DNA of 64,000 bases from a bacterium (lineage in GTDB: Bacteria > Desulfobacterota > Binatia > HRBIN30 > CADEER01): the NCBI GenBank assembly GCA_030430165.1, contig JAUIGL010000008.1, forward strand, positions 1 to 64,000, given 5' to 3'. The notes under the pieces were generated by a model that saw only the letters and a list, made by a program, of their open reading frames with translations, was not told the DNA's origin and ran no database searches. Both the position numbers and the translations under genes were made by a program. Below are positions 10,507 through 20,591 of this stretch, in pieces; position 1 is the first letter of the stretch; the number at the start of each line of letters is the position of its first letter.

Positions 10507-11619
10507 TCAAGCCCAAGCTGCCCGAGAGCTGCTGCGGCCTTTCCTCCAACTGAACCCGAATCGAAACGCCTGCAACATCGCCCAGCCTTTCGTCAAGTTT
10601 TGGGCCGCTTCCGGGATCGTACGCAGAATTCGGGAGCTTCGACTCGACAATGACTTCACAAGACAATCCACAGAACTTCCACCGTCGACGGAGACACGGC
10701 ACCATGGTTTCGTAGCCGTCGACGCCGCCCTCTTCCGATGGGCGTCAGTAGAACTGCATATTGAAGCCGTGAAGATCTGAACTTCGGGCTGTCCCGGTCC
10801 TTCGGTGGCGATGCTGTACTGCGGCTCGACGAAGGCGTTGAGAACCGTGCTGCCCACTTTGAATACCTTGCCGAGACCGAGTCCGACCGGGATCGAGAAG
10901 TCGCCGGTCTGCAGGTTGAAGGCCCAGATACCGACGTTGCGCAGATAGAAGCCCTTGCCGAGCTGGACGAAGCCGAAGGGCTGCACGGCGAGGAGATTGA
11001 CGTCCGGTGCGCGGTCGGATCCGGCGAACTTGTGCTGGTAGGTCACCAGCGCGCCCCACTGGATGACCGGATTCGTCGCATCGAAGAGCACGCTCGCCAA
11101 CCCTGCCGACCACTGGCCGGTACCGAGCGCATCGTCGGTCGCGGTGGGCGCTCCCAGCATCGGCCCGATGCCGAAGCTTCTCGCGGGATTGCCGGTGTCG
11201 ATGAGGTAGGCGGCGAATACGTTGCCGTCGCCGAGCCCCGACTCGCTGTCGTCGCCGACGGGAAAGTGATTGATCGGAAGCGACGCGCGAAGCAGCCAGT
11301 CGCCGATCGGCGTTCCGATCGGTTGCGCATAGCGCAACCAGAACTGGTTGGCGCTCTTGTTGGTCCCGCTCAGCTCCGCGATGTAGTAGTTGTGAAGGTT
11401 GAAGGCCTTCAGGTTGGCGAGCGGATTGTTCGCCTGCGCCGCCGCGTCGGCCTTGCTGCCGCTGTCGGCGTCGCCCTTCTCGGTATCGTCGTCGGCGAGC
11501 GCCGTTCCAAGCGTCACGCAGACCAGAAGGCCACACACCAGACCGCGAATCGAGCAACGCGTTGGGGCAACGCCCCCGCCCAGCCCCCGTTTCACCGACA
11601 TCCGCTTCGATCTGCTCAT
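10507..11619 (-). CDS. Outer-membrane barrel-like protein, paralogue 1, 3'-frameshifted
   Basis: 370 residues as the frame stands. ATG at 11619 has GGAAGG six bases upstream; signal peptide ends near TALA-DDD. The core ([41 protein letters not shown]) is nearly identical to the paralogue at 23730-24587. Near 10769 one G of the GCCGGTG present in the paralogue is missing. The paralogue ends TGFNMQFY-stop; here the frame shifts and reads ~80 unrelated residues, while the original stop survives in the other frame at 10745-10747. The lost terminal aromatic residue is the typical outer-membrane insertion signal. Such proteins are often named neuromedin U-like or transporter; function unproven. Confidence 0.75.
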   Translation of the reverse strand: MSRSKRMSVKRGLGGGVAPTRCSIRGLVCGLLVCVTLGTALADDDTEKGDADSGSKADAAAQANNPLANLKAFNLHNYYIAELSGTNKSANQFWLRYAQPIGTPIGDWLLRASLPINHFPVGDDSESGLGDGNVFAAYLIDTGNPARSFGIGPMLGAPTATDDALGTGQWSAGLASVLFDATNPVIQWGALVTYQHKFAGSDRAPDVNLLAVQPFGFVQLGKGFYLRNVGIWAFNLQTGDFSIPVGLGLGKVFKVGSTVLNAFVEPQYSIATEGPGQPEVQIFTASICSSTDAHRKRAASTATKPWCRVSVDGGSSVDCLVKSLSSRSSRILRTIPEAAQNLTKGWAMLQAFRFGFSWRKGRSSSRAAWA

Positions 11620-11718
11620 TCTTTTCCTTCCGCTACGCGGCAACCACTTGGACCGATGCCACCGACGAGCACCCAGGGAGCAAGGCGGCAGGAATCGTCG
11701 GCTTCGCCATGGCGCCCG

Positions 11719-14700
11719 TTACCACCTCAGAGGCTCATCGCCCGCGATGTCGTGGCGTCGCCCGCCAAGACCGCTCCGACGGCGAATCGCCAACTCCGCC
11801 ATCCACATCAGGACCATCAACGCCGCGACGAGGGCGGCCGGCGAAAGCGCTGGAGCCGGAGCCGGCGGCACCACCAGCATCGAGTGGTCGTCTGTATTGT
11901 TCTCCGGATTCGGGTCGTCGGGTGTCGTGACCGCGGCCGTGTTGACGATCGTCCCGAGCGCATCGTCGGCAACCTCCACCACCATCGTGAACGACATCCC
12001 CTCGCCGGGCCCCAGCGGCCCGGGATTGGTGCAAGTGACGAGCTGGCCGGCGGCGCCGCAGGTCCAGCCGTCGCCGCCGCCGGAAACGAAGGTGAGCTCG
12101 GGCGGTAGCGGGTCGGTGACCGTAAGCGGCCCGGTGGTCGGTCCCTCGCCGACGTTGACGATGGTGTAGACCAGGGTCACGTTGGTCCCCGGCGCGACCT
12201 CCGTCGGTCCGTCCTTCTGGATGGCGAGATCCGGAAGCGCGATGATGATGATGTTCGCGTCGTCGCTCACGTCGTCGCCCTCGGCATCGGTGGCGGTGGC
12301 GACGTTGTCCACCTCGGTCATCGACGGCGTGTCGGGCGGAATCGTCATGTCGATGACGACCTGCCGAGATTCACCGGGGGCGAGGGTCCCTAAGTTGACG
12401 ATCAGAGTCGGCGTCTCCTGGACCACGATTCCGCCGCTCGCGGAGACGCTGACCAGATCGAGCTCGGTCGGCAAGGGATCTTCGAGCACCACGTTGGTGG
12501 CCGGCGCGCTGCCGATGTTGCTCACGGTGATCGTGTAGCGCACCGCCTCATCCGGATTGTATTCGCCGTCGCCGTTGGCGTCGACGGTCTGAGTCGCGTC
12601 CTTGACGATGGCGAGATCCGGATCGCCTTGGTTGTTGCCACTGTCTTCGCTGGTGAAGACTGCGTCGTCATCCGCCTCGAGTCCGCCGTCGGCAGTCGCC
12701 ATCGCAACGTTGACCACGGTCCCGGCCCCGTTGACGATGCCGCGAATCGTGATCAGGACACCGCCGCCCGAGGGAATGGTTCCAATGTCGTTGATGACGA
12801 CGTTGTTGGACGGCGCCGGCGCCGTCCCCTGCGTCGTCGTCACCTCGAGCACGGGCGACACTCCGGGCGGTCCGACCGGCACCATGTCGGAGAACATGAC
12901 GTTCTCGAGCGGAACCAACGTCGGGTTGAAGATCAGGATCTGGTAGGTGATCTCGTCACCAGAGTTGATGACGCCGTTGGCGTCCATGTCGTCGGTGAGC
13001 GCGACGACCTTGGTCAGCAAAATCGCGGGCACCTGCACGACGTTCGGGTCACAGCCCTCGGTGACGACGTCAGTCGGCTGATCGCCGTTCGGATCGAACC
13101 CATCCCAATCGGTCGGCTCCGGGACGGTCTGGTCGCTGTCGACGCTCCCTTGGTTGGAAATCAGGGCGCAGGCGGGCGCGTCCGCATTGACGACCACCTG
13201 GAAGGTGATCGTCACCTGCCCCATCGGGGCAAGCGACGGGACGTCGACGCGCAGCAGCGGAGCGCCGCTGTCGTCGGCGACCCCCTGCGAGGTCGTCAGC
13301 GTCGCCGGCACATAGGTCGTGGCGGCCGGAATCATGTCGGTGAAGACGATCCCGGTGAGCGGACCGTTGTCGTTGATCAGGGTGACGGTGTACTCGAGGA
13401 CGTCGAAGGGAGTGACGGTACCGCTGCCGTCCGCGTCGTCGGCCAGAGACACTTTCTTGATCGCATCGAGCGAGCTGTCGACAGTCGGCACGACCTCGGC
13501 ACTGTCCTCGGCCGCGTAGTCGTTGAGCGCTCCGTTGATGCCGTCGTCGCCGTTGCGTCCGCCGTCGGGATCTCCGGTGGCTCCGGGCAGACCGGCCCAG
13601 GTCAGCTCGATCAGGTTCTCGAGAGGCACGTCGGCAACCGCGGTCACGTCGATCGCCGCCTGGTACATGAAGGTCACGCTTCCCTGCAGTCGAGGCAGGG
13701 AAGCGATGCGGAACTCGATCGAGCGGTTCGTCGGGGCGTCGAGCACGGTCACATCGGCGGCCGGCAGGGTCGCCGAGCCGTCCACGTAGGTCAGCCCGAC
13801 CGGGAGCGTATCGACCATCACCAGATCGAAGGCGCCGGAGAGGCTGAGCGGCAGATGCATGACCGTCACCGTGATGTTGACGACGTCGCCGAGCGACTGG
13901 GATGCCGGCGCCATCTGCTTGTCGATCGACAACGACGGCTCGACGATGAGAATCGGGATACCATCCGCCGGCGCAGTCGACCCGTCGTGATCGAAGTCGA
14001 TTCGGGTCGGATTTCCGTCCGGGCCGAGCTCGACGTAGACCTCCGAGCCGTCGGACGCCTCGCCGTTGCGCAGCACCGTCAGGTTCTGGTTGGCGACGAC
14101 GTTGTCGACTCGCGCGGTGATCTCGACGACCAGGAAGTCGTTGCTCTTGTCGCCGTCGTCGGGATTCGTCGTGTCGCCGAAGAAGAGCTCGACCTGCTGG
14201 CCGGCGCCGATGTTGTCCAGGTAGTCCGGATTCTCGAAGGTGATGCCCGGATTGCCGAGCGAGACGTCGTGGCTGACGTAGGTGAGGCCATCCGGCAGGA
14301 TGTCGACGACGCGCAGGTTCTCCGAAACGCCCTGGATGAAATCGACCCGGATCTGGTAGGCGACCTCTTCTCCGATGGTGTAGACGAGGGGACTTACGGT
14401 CTTGTCGATCGCCGCCTCGGCGAGCACCGTCAAGGACGAGCTGGCCGATTCCTCGTAATTGTCGAGGTCGGTGTCGTCGTCGTCGTCGACCGCGCCGGGG
14501 CCACTGCTGTTGTCGCGACCGTCGGTACCGCTCGGCTGACTGTCGTAGGAGGCGCGGGTCGCGTTGTCGAGCTGCTGGCCCTGGACGACGTTGTTGCCGA
14601 GCACGCTGTCGAAGGTGATGGTCAGCGTCACCCCCGGCGGAAGATCGAGCGCCGGCAACGAAATCGTGTCGTCCGGGTTGTTGGTGGTGCTCACCGCCAG

Positions 14701-17700
14701 GTCGGCGCTGGTGAGAGGCATTGAATCGGCGTTGCGGGTCGCAACCCCGCCCGACACCACCAGCATGGCGTTCTGGATCTCCTGCAGACCGTCCTCCGCG
14801 GCGGCGTTGCCCGGTAGGACGTCCTCCCAGAGGAGGCGGTAGGCGGTGGTGTGGAGGACGTTGGCGATGACGACTTCCCAGCTGACGATATCGCCGGCCT
14901 GCGAACCCACCGCGCCGGCGGTGATCGTCTTGCTCATGTCGAGATTGGGCTCGCCGACGCGCACCGGTTCCTTGTTGACCACCGGACCGTCGGTAAGAAG
15001 TTCGCCGGGATCGTTGGGATCGGCGAACGAGAGCTCGGCGACATTGTCGAGGATCGTTCCGTCCTGGTTGGCCAGCACGTCGGCGACCTGGGTCGTGTAG
15101 GTGACCAGAATGTCACCCGGGTTGGCAGCTGTGATGTCGCCGAAGTCGAGGGTGATGGTCGTGCCGGAGAGATCGAAGAAGAGGGGCGTCCCCTCGGTCA
15201 AGGGCGACGCACCGCGGCTCGACGTGACGCCGGCCGGCAACACCGCCTGCAGGCTGCCGGCTTGGAAGGTCAGTCCGGCGGGCAACACGTCGGTGACGAT
15301 GAAGTCGTCCGTCGATCCCTCGGGCACGGCCAGGGTGATCAAGAACTCGGGCTCGTCGCCGATGGCGAAGTAGCTCTGCGGATTCAGCGTCGTCTTCTGG
15401 ATCGTCGGCGTGCCGATGACGACCGTCGCGTCGTCGGCATCGCGCAGGTCGTTGACCCCGCCGCTCGACGTGCGTTCGCCCTCGAGATCGCCGGGTGCGC
15501 CCGGAGCCGGGCCGTTGCCGTTGTCGCCGGGCAGGCTGGTGGCGTCGGCCATCGCCGTGTTGACGATCATCTGTCCGAAGGCGGCGGCGACCGAGATCTC
15601 GGCGGTGTAGGTGAGAACGACGGACTCGCCGGGGTCGAGGCGGTCGATCTCGCAGTTGAGGTCGTTGCCGCTGAACGCGCACGGGCTCACCGTCGCCGCG
15701 GGCGCCGCCGTCTGGTCGATGACCGGACCGGTGATGGTGGTGTATTCCGGCGGCAGAGTATCGGTGACGACCCAGTCGAACCCGGACGCCGCGGACCCGC
15801 CGCCGGTGTCGTTGGCGACGACCATGGTAAAGGTGACGATGTCGCCGGCCTGGCCGGCGGACGGCGAGGCGGTCTTGGTGATCTTGACGACCGGTTCGGC
15901 GACCCGGACCTCGCGCGGCCTGGAGTTGATCGTGAACTGCGTACCGCAGGAATCGCCGGGCATCGTGCAGTCGGAGTCGTCGGAGCACGAAGTCCCCTCG
16001 TCCCGACAGAGCCCGTCCTCGAAACGAATCCGGCCGCGGTCGGACAGCACCTCGCCGGCGTCGTTGCCGGCGTCATTCGCTACCACCACGGACAACCGCA
16101 GCACGTAGGCCTCGACCGACACGTCGTCGACGTCGGAGTTCTCGACGTCGCCGAGGAAGAGCGAGACTTCCCCGGTAACGCCGTTCATGGTGACGGCGAC
16201 CTGATCCCCGACGACACCACCGCCGTCGCTGTTGATCCCTCCTGGGTTCGCCGACGCGGTCAGCGCGTCGCTGGTCCGCGACAGCGTCGCCGTTCCGGGA
16301 ACGAAGCGCAGCCCGCTCGGCGGCAGCACGTCGATGAGCTCGACCTGGCGAGTCGTTCCTTCGCGGATCCTGAATCCGATCGTCATCGACACGACCTCGC
16401 CGATGGCGACCGGAGGCTGCTGCAGCAACTGCGTGTCGCCTGGATTCGTGAAATCCTCCGAGGTCGACCTCAGGACCTTGAAGTCGCGCGAGACGTCGGC
16501 AACGACGACCCCGGTACCCTCGTCGGTCGTCGGCCGTTCCTCGTCGACGTCGCCGTCCTGGCTGTCGCCGTCTCCGACTGCAGTGTTCTCGTAGGTCGTA
16601 CCCGAGACGATGCCGTCGGCGGCGTTTGCCGTGATCACGATCTGTCGCGAATCACCGGGGTCGAGGAAGGTGAACCCGCCGCCGGCGACGCAGGTCACCG
16701 TCGGGCTCGTGAAGCTGCAGTCGAGGTCTCCCTGCGGCGACGGCACGACGACCGTCGACAGATCGACGAACGCCGGATCGAGGTCGTCGGTGATCACCGG
16801 ATCGTATAGGCGCGAGGTGCCGGTGTTCTCGTAGGTGATGGTCATGGTCATGAGATCGCCGGCGTCGACGGTGCTCGGCGCGATCTCCTTGGTGACCGTA
16901 ACCTCGGGCTCGACGAAGTCGATGTCCGCCGTCGCCTCGATCGTTCCGCAGGGATTGGCGGTGAAGTCGATCGACGCGGTGTTGACCTTGTTCTGGGCGC
17001 TCGGCAGCCCGTCGTTGGCGGGATCGTCGAGCACCAGGGCTTGGAGCTCGATGGTGAACGAATTGTTCGCGCCGTTGCCGTCGGCGTCGACGGTGACGTC
17101 GCCGAAGTCGATGTCGACCGGCGGGCCGGCGGATACGGTCGGCGACGACACGTCGGAGCCGGCGAAGCTGCCGGGGGTGACGACCACGGAGTTGGCGACG
17201 TACTGGAAGCCGGCGGGGAGGGCGTCGCTCACCACCAAGCCGGGGGTGACGCCTTCGGGCAGGGTGACCACGATCTCGAAGGTCACGGTATCGCCGGCGG
17301 TGACGCCGACTCCACCGCTGCCGTCCGGGGCGATGCCGGTGATGCCCTTGCCGATCCCGGGATCGGCGATCTCGACCAGGGCGGTGTCCTGGTACGGCCC
17401 CGGGCTGGAGCCGTCGACGTGGTTCGCCCCTCCGTCGACCCCGGCAAAGTTGGTGATCGTCGCCGTATTCTCAATGCTCTGGCACGGCGTTACGTCGACC
17501 TCGAGATCGCAGGCCACGGTGATCAGGGCGGTGTCGCCGGCGTAGGGCGGTCCGATCGTGCCGTCGTTCTCTTCGAGCGGGTCGCTGAGAACGATTCCGG
17601 TGGTCAGATCCAGGCTCGAGGTCGCCAGCGCGGCACCGTTGCCGTCGACCACCGGCGGCACCACGGCGCAGCCGGTCAGCCCGGCGACCGCGGGGTCGGT

Positions 17701-20400
17701 GACGGTCACGTTGAACGCCTCCGAGCCGCCCTGGTTCTCGACGGTGATCACGTAGGTGACGGTGTCCCCGGCGTCGGCGCCGTCGAGGTCGCCGTCGACC
17801 GGCAGGGTCGCCGGCGACGGATCGATGGTGCCGCCGCCGTTGGTCGCACTGACCCCCTTGGTGATCACCAGCGCCGGCTCGCGCAGGGTGATCTGGTCCG
17901 AGTCGGTCGTCGTTTGATCTTCGCCCGACGAGTTCTCGTAGTCGCCTACCGCCACATTGCTGAGGATCAGGGAGTCGCCGAACGGATCGGTGTTGACGGC
18001 GATCGTGTAGAGAAGCTCGATGGTCACCAGCTGCGGCGGGTCGGTCACGACGACGCCGCTGGCCGCAAAGTCGAAGAGCAGCGAGTTCTCGTCGGTGTCG
18101 ACCGATACCGATGGCGGACCCGCGGTCGGGTCGAATCCGACCGTCGTCGACGCCGGACCGAAGGCGGCGACGCCGGCGGCGGGAAAGACGCCGGCTGCCA
18201 GCACCGAGTTGTCGAAGCTCCAGGCCTCCGGCGCTCCGTCGGCGTCCGGATCTCCGACGTCGAGCACCGGCAGCGGCAGAAAGTCCTCGACGCCGACCGT
18301 TTCGAGGGTGCCGGTGGGCACATCGAAGCGGTAGGAGTAGGTCACCGTATCGCCCGGTTTCATCTCGAGCGGCACCGGTAGCGTGTCGCTGCCGTTGACC
18401 GCGACGAGCGTCTTCGCGGTATCCGGCGGCGCGATGATCTGGCCGCTCGTGGTGTCGTCGGTGTCGAAGTCACCGCCCGGCGACACCTCGCCGGAGACGA
18501 TCGCGTCGTTGGACAGCGAATCGCCGGCGCCGATGTCCGCCGTGCCGGTGAAGCTGGCCGGATTCTCGTACGCGTCCTGCACCGTCGCTTCGAAGGTCAG
18601 CGTGAAGCGCGTGTCATCGTCGATCCCGGTGGTCAGGCCGTCGGCGTTCGACCCGCCGGCGTCGCCGCCGGTCAGGCCGCCACCGATCTCACCCGAGAGA
18701 TCGAAGACGAGACTGGTGAATCCCGGCGAGGTTCCGCTCGCCTCACCGGCGCGTGCGTTCTGGGTCACCAGCAGGGTGCCGGCGGCGGGAAAGGGATACT
18801 CCACGCCGCCGGCGGTGATGTCCGGCGCCGGGTCGACCGCGGCGGTCGAGAACGCGATCGGCGTGCCGCCGAGGGCGGTGCCGTTCTCGGTGACGAAGGT
18901 GAGCTGGGCGTTGCCTGGGTTGAGGATGTCGAAGTCGTAGCCGTCTCCGAGAACGTCCTGTAGCGCCAGATCGTCTTGCGTGAAGTAGTCCGAGATCTGG
19001 CCTTCGATGGTGAAGCGAACGATGTCGCCGGGCGAAAGCCCGGCGACATTGTTGTCGGTGACGACGGCCACCGACTTCTGGGTCGCGATGTTGCGCGCCG
19101 CCACGTCGATCGGTCCGGCCATCTCATCCATGCCGTCGAGGTCTGCGGTGCCGAAGGCGCCGGTCGCCTCGTCGGCCGAGGTCGTCACGGTGTTGCTCAC
19201 CACCGCGTCGGCGCCGCTCGTCGGGTCGACGACGGGGTCGCCGGCCGTGTCGAGCTCGGCGACGTACCCTTCGTACTCGACCGAAACGTCGCCCGCCCCG
19301 AGCTCGCCGACGATGGCCGAAAAGATGACCTCCAGCTCGCCGCTCGGGTCGCCGCCCGGCGGCGTCGTCGTCGGACCGAGAAGCGGAAGAACCAGACCGG
19401 ACAGGGCGCCTGTGTAGAGCGTCTGCGCCAAACCCCCGAACGGCGTGAAGACGATCGTGATATCCGGATCGCCGGAGCTGCCGTTGACGGCGGCGTTGGT
19501 GATGCCCGCGAACTGAAACTCAGCCGGCAGGGTCTCGGCGAACTCGAGATCGACGACGGTGGCGCCGTCGGCGACGTCGGCCGACAGGGTGTAGGTCAGG
19601 GGGAAGTTGGGGCCGGTGGTGGTTTCGCCTTCACCGAAGCGGGTCGCCACCTCCTTCATCGGCAGGTAGACGATCGGGGTCACGGTGGTGTCGACCGCCG
19701 AGCCCGACAGGGTCGGGGCTGGGTCGACCGAGATGCCGGTCTCGGCGTTGGTGTCGTCGTTCCAGATGGTGGAGGCATCGGCGCGAATGACCGGGTCGGT
19801 ATCGGGGTTGAGAAGCGGATCGGCGCCGAGCGAGAAGAGTCCGACGGCGGCGATCGATGTGTCGAGGGGGATCCCCGGCGTCGCCGCCGCGGAGAGCGTC
19901 GCCGAGATCGCAACCGGAATCACCGCCTGATCGGGGCTGAAGCTGCCGACGGGCAGCTCGAAGACGAGATAGGTGGCGCCGGGAGGAAGGCCGGCGAGCT
20001 CTTCGCCCGTCAGCGGATTGGTGACCTCGCCGCTCCCCGGCACGGCGGTATTGGCGGCGGCGGTGAGCGGGCCGAAGGGTCCGGCGTCGGCCGAGCCGAA
20101 GGAGACCTCGGGGGGCAGCACGACCTCGAGCACAGGCCCGTAGCCGACGTCGCCCGAGCCGCTGGTCGCGCCGTTTTCGAAGGTCGCGGTTACCGAGAAG
20201 GCCTCGCCAACGAGAACGTCGATGTTCGACGGCGGATCGACGGACACCGAAGGGATCGGTTGCGCGCCGGCGACGGTCGCGATCAGCACGGTCGCCGTCG
20301 CGAGAAAGAACCCATTCCACCGAGCCGCCCAGCCGGTGATCGCGATCCGCGTCCGCCTCGGTCGGTCTCCACTACCCGTTGCCGTCGATCGCATCGTCAA
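11719..20400 (-). CDS. Giant DUF11-repeat surface protein with IPTL-CTERM-like tail
   Basis: 2893 residues. Signal peptide (ends ATVAGAQ), then some fourteen or more DUF11/isopeptide-type beta-sandwich repeats, each starting with a lysine-containing strand such as LAIVKDATQTVDANGDG or AILLTKVVALTDDMDANG and ending with GDxxxYxIxxxN. The last repeats carry Asp/Asn-Gly calcium-type loops. A Cys-rich insert (CRDEGTSCSDDSDC, CGTQ) lies near the middle. The C-terminus is PALSPAALVAALMVLMWMAE plus an Arg-rich cluster, resembling IPTL-CTERM sorting signals. Probably a long stalk displayed on the cell surface. ATG at 20400 has GGAG seven bases upstream. Its plus strand is open over long stretches, which I treat as shadows. 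Confidence 0.88.
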   Translation of the reverse strand: MTMRSTATGSGDRPRRTRIAITGWAARWNGFFLATATVLIATVAGAQPIPSVSVDPPSNIDVLVGEAFSVTATFENGATSGSGDVGYGPVLEVVLPPEVSFGSADAGPFGPLTAAANTAVPGSGEVTNPLTGEELAGLPPGATYLVFELPVGSFSPDQAVIPVAISATLSAAATPGIPLDTSIAAVGLFSLGADPLLNPDTDPVIRADASTIWNDDTNAETGISVDPAPTLSGSAVDTTVTPIVYLPMKEVATRFGEGETTTGPNFPLTYTLSADVADGATVVDLEFAETLPAEFQFAGITNAAVNGSSGDPDITIVFTPFGGLAQTLYTGALSGLVLPLLGPTTTPPGGDPSGELEVIFSAIVGELGAGDVSVEYEGYVAELDTAGDPVVDPTSGADAVVSNTVTTSADEATGAFGTADLDGMDEMAGPIDVAARNIATQKSVAVVTDNNVAGLSPGDIVRFTIEGQISDYFTQDDLALQDVLGDGYDFDILNPGNAQLTFVTENGTALGGTPIAFSTAAVDPAPDITAGGVEYPFPAAGTLLVTQNARAGEASGTSPGFTSLVFDLSGEIGGGLTGGDAGGSNADGLTTGIDDDTRFTLTFEATVQDAYENPASFTGTADIGAGDSLSNDAIVSGEVSPGGDFDTDDTTSGQIIAPPDTAKTLVAVNGSDTLPVPLEMKPGDTVTYSYRFDVPTGTLETVGVEDFLPLPVLDVGDPDADGAPEAWSFDNSVLAAGVFPAAGVAAFGPASTTVGFDPTAGPPSVSVDTDENSLLFDFAASGVVVTDPPQLVTIELLYTIAVNTDPFGDSLILSNVAVGDYENSSGEDQTTTDSDQITLREPALVITKGVSATNGGGTIDPSPATLPVDGDLDGADAGDTVTYVITVENQGGSEAFNVTVTDPAVAGLTGCAVVPPVVDGNGAALATSSLDLTTGIVLSDPLEENDGTIGPPYAGDTALITVACDLEVDVTPCQSIENTATITNFAGVDGGANHVDGSSPGPYQDTALVEIADPGIGKGITGIAPDGSGGVGVTAGDTVTFEIVVTLPEGVTPGLVVSDALPAGFQYVANSVVVTPGSFAGSDVSSPTVSAGPPVDIDFGDVTVDADGNGANNSFTIELQALVLDDPANDGLPSAQNKVNTASIDFTANPCGTIEATADIDFVEPEVTVTKEIAPSTVDAGDLMTMTITYENTGTSRLYDPVITDDLDPAFVDLSTVVVPSPQGDLDCSFTSPTVTCVAGGGFTFLDPGDSRQIVITANAADGIVSGTTYENTAVGDGDSQDGDVDEERPTTDEGTGVVVADVSRDFKVLRSTSEDFTNPGDTQLLQQPPVAIGEVVSMTIGFRIREGTTRQVELIDVLPPSGLRFVPGTATLSRTSDALTASANPGGINSDGGGVVGDQVAVTMNGVTGEVSLFLGDVENSDVDDVSVEAYVLRLSVVVANDAGNDAGEVLSDRGRIRFEDGLCRDEGTSCSDDSDCTMPGDSCGTQFTINSRPREVRVAEPVVKITKTASPSAGQAGDIVTFTMVVANDTGGGSAASGFDWVVTDTLPPEYTTITGPVIDQTAAPAATVSPCAFSGNDLNCEIDRLDPGESVVLTYTAEISVAAAFGQMIVNTAMADATSLPGDNGNGPAPGAPGDLEGERTSSGGVNDLRDADDATVVIGTPTIQKTTLNPQSYFAIGDEPEFLITLAVPEGSTDDFIVTDVLPAGLTFQAGSLQAVLPAGVTSSRGASPLTEGTPLFFDLSGTTITLDFGDITAANPGDILVTYTTQVADVLANQDGTILDNVAELSFADPNDPGELLTDGPVVNKEPVRVGEPNLDMSKTITAGAVGSQAGDIVSWEVVIANVLHTTAYRLLWEDVLPGNAAAEDGLQEIQNAMLVVSGGVATRNADSMPLTSADLAVSTTNNPDDTISLPALDLPPGVTLTITFDSVLGNNVVQGQQLDNATRASYDSQPSGTDGRDNSSGPGAVDDDDDTDLDNYEESASSSLTVLAEAAIDKTVSPLVYTIGEEVAYQIRVDFIQGVSENLRVVDILPDGLTYVSHDVSLGNPGITFENPDYLDNIGAGQQVELFFGDTTNPDDGDKSNDFLVVEITARVDNVVANQNLTVLRNGEASDGSEVYVELGPDGNPTRIDFDHDGSTAPADGIPILIVEPSLSIDKQMAPASQSLGDVVNITVTVMHLPLSLSGAFDLVMVDTLPVGLTYVDGSATLPAADVTVLDAPTNRSIEFRIASLPRLQGSVTFMYQAAIDVTAVADVPLENLIELTWAGLPGATGDPDGGRNGDDGINGALNDYAAEDSAEVVPTVDSSLDAIKKVSLADDADGSGTVTPFDVLEYTVTLINDNGPLTGIVFTDMIPAATTYVPATLTTSQGVADDSGAPLLRVDVPSLAPMGQVTITFQVVVNADAPACALISNQGSVDSDQTVPEPTDWDGFDPNGDQPTDVVTEGCDPNVVQVPAILLTKVVALTDDMDANGVINSGDEITYQILIFNPTLVPLENVMFSDMVPVGPPGVSPVLEVTTTQGTAPAPSNNVVINDIGTIPSGGGVLITIRGIVNGAGTVVNVAMATADGGLEADDDAVFTSEDSGNNQGDPDLAIVKDATQTVDANGDGEYNPDEAVRYTITVSNIGSAPATNVVLEDPLPTELDLVSVSASGGIVVQETPTLIVNLGTLAPGESRQVVIDMTIPPDTPSMTEVDNVATATDAEGDDVSDDANIIIIALPDLAIQKDGPTEVAPGTNVTLVYTIVNVGEGPTTGPLTVTDPLPPELTFVSGGGDGWTCGAAGQLVTCTNPGPLGPGEGMSFTMVVEVADDALGTIVNTAAVTTPDDPNPENNTDDHSMLVVPPAPAPALSPAALVAALMVLMWMAELAIRRRSGLGGRRHDIAGDEPLRW

Positions 20401-20418
20401 GCTCCATCAGGTTTCGTC

Positions 20419-20519
20419 GGGCGCCCTGCCCGCGCGCCGGCAGCACGGTCGAAAAGGCCGACCGGGCTTTAGGATCGTCAGGTCTCGGGTCCGCCCGAAA
20501 CGCCGGTCACGGAAAGCCC
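20419..20519 (-). promoter_or_regulatory. Structured 5' leader of the DUF11 gene
   Basis: In the sense direction an outer helix GGGCTTT (20519-20513)/AAAGCCC (20470-20464) encloses a hairpin TCGGG/CCCGA (20498-20485). It is followed by a hairpin CGGTCG/CGACCG (20464-20446), one with CTGCC/GGCAG arms (20443-20426), and the palindrome GGGCGCCC. It ends about 20 nt before the ATG. The arrangement is riboswitch-like, but I could not match it to a named class; the match to the c-di-GMP-I consensus is too weak to claim. Confidence 0.35.
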
Positions 20520-20591
20520 AGCACGAACGGGCGGCGGCTGGATATGCAGAATGCGCCAAAATAAACGCAAGGCAGATCCTCGGAGGACGAA

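Noticed and set aside
12628-20472. Several long plus-strand frames (up to ~700 residues) opposite the DUF11 gene
   Set aside because: Low-complexity Arg/Asp/Val composition caused by the codon bias of the repeat gene on the other strand; no motifs or signal peptides.
20419-20519. c-di-GMP-I riboswitch
   Set aside because: AAAGCC and following hairpins recall the class, but the GCAAA and tetraloop-receptor parts are not present; kept only as an unclassified leader.
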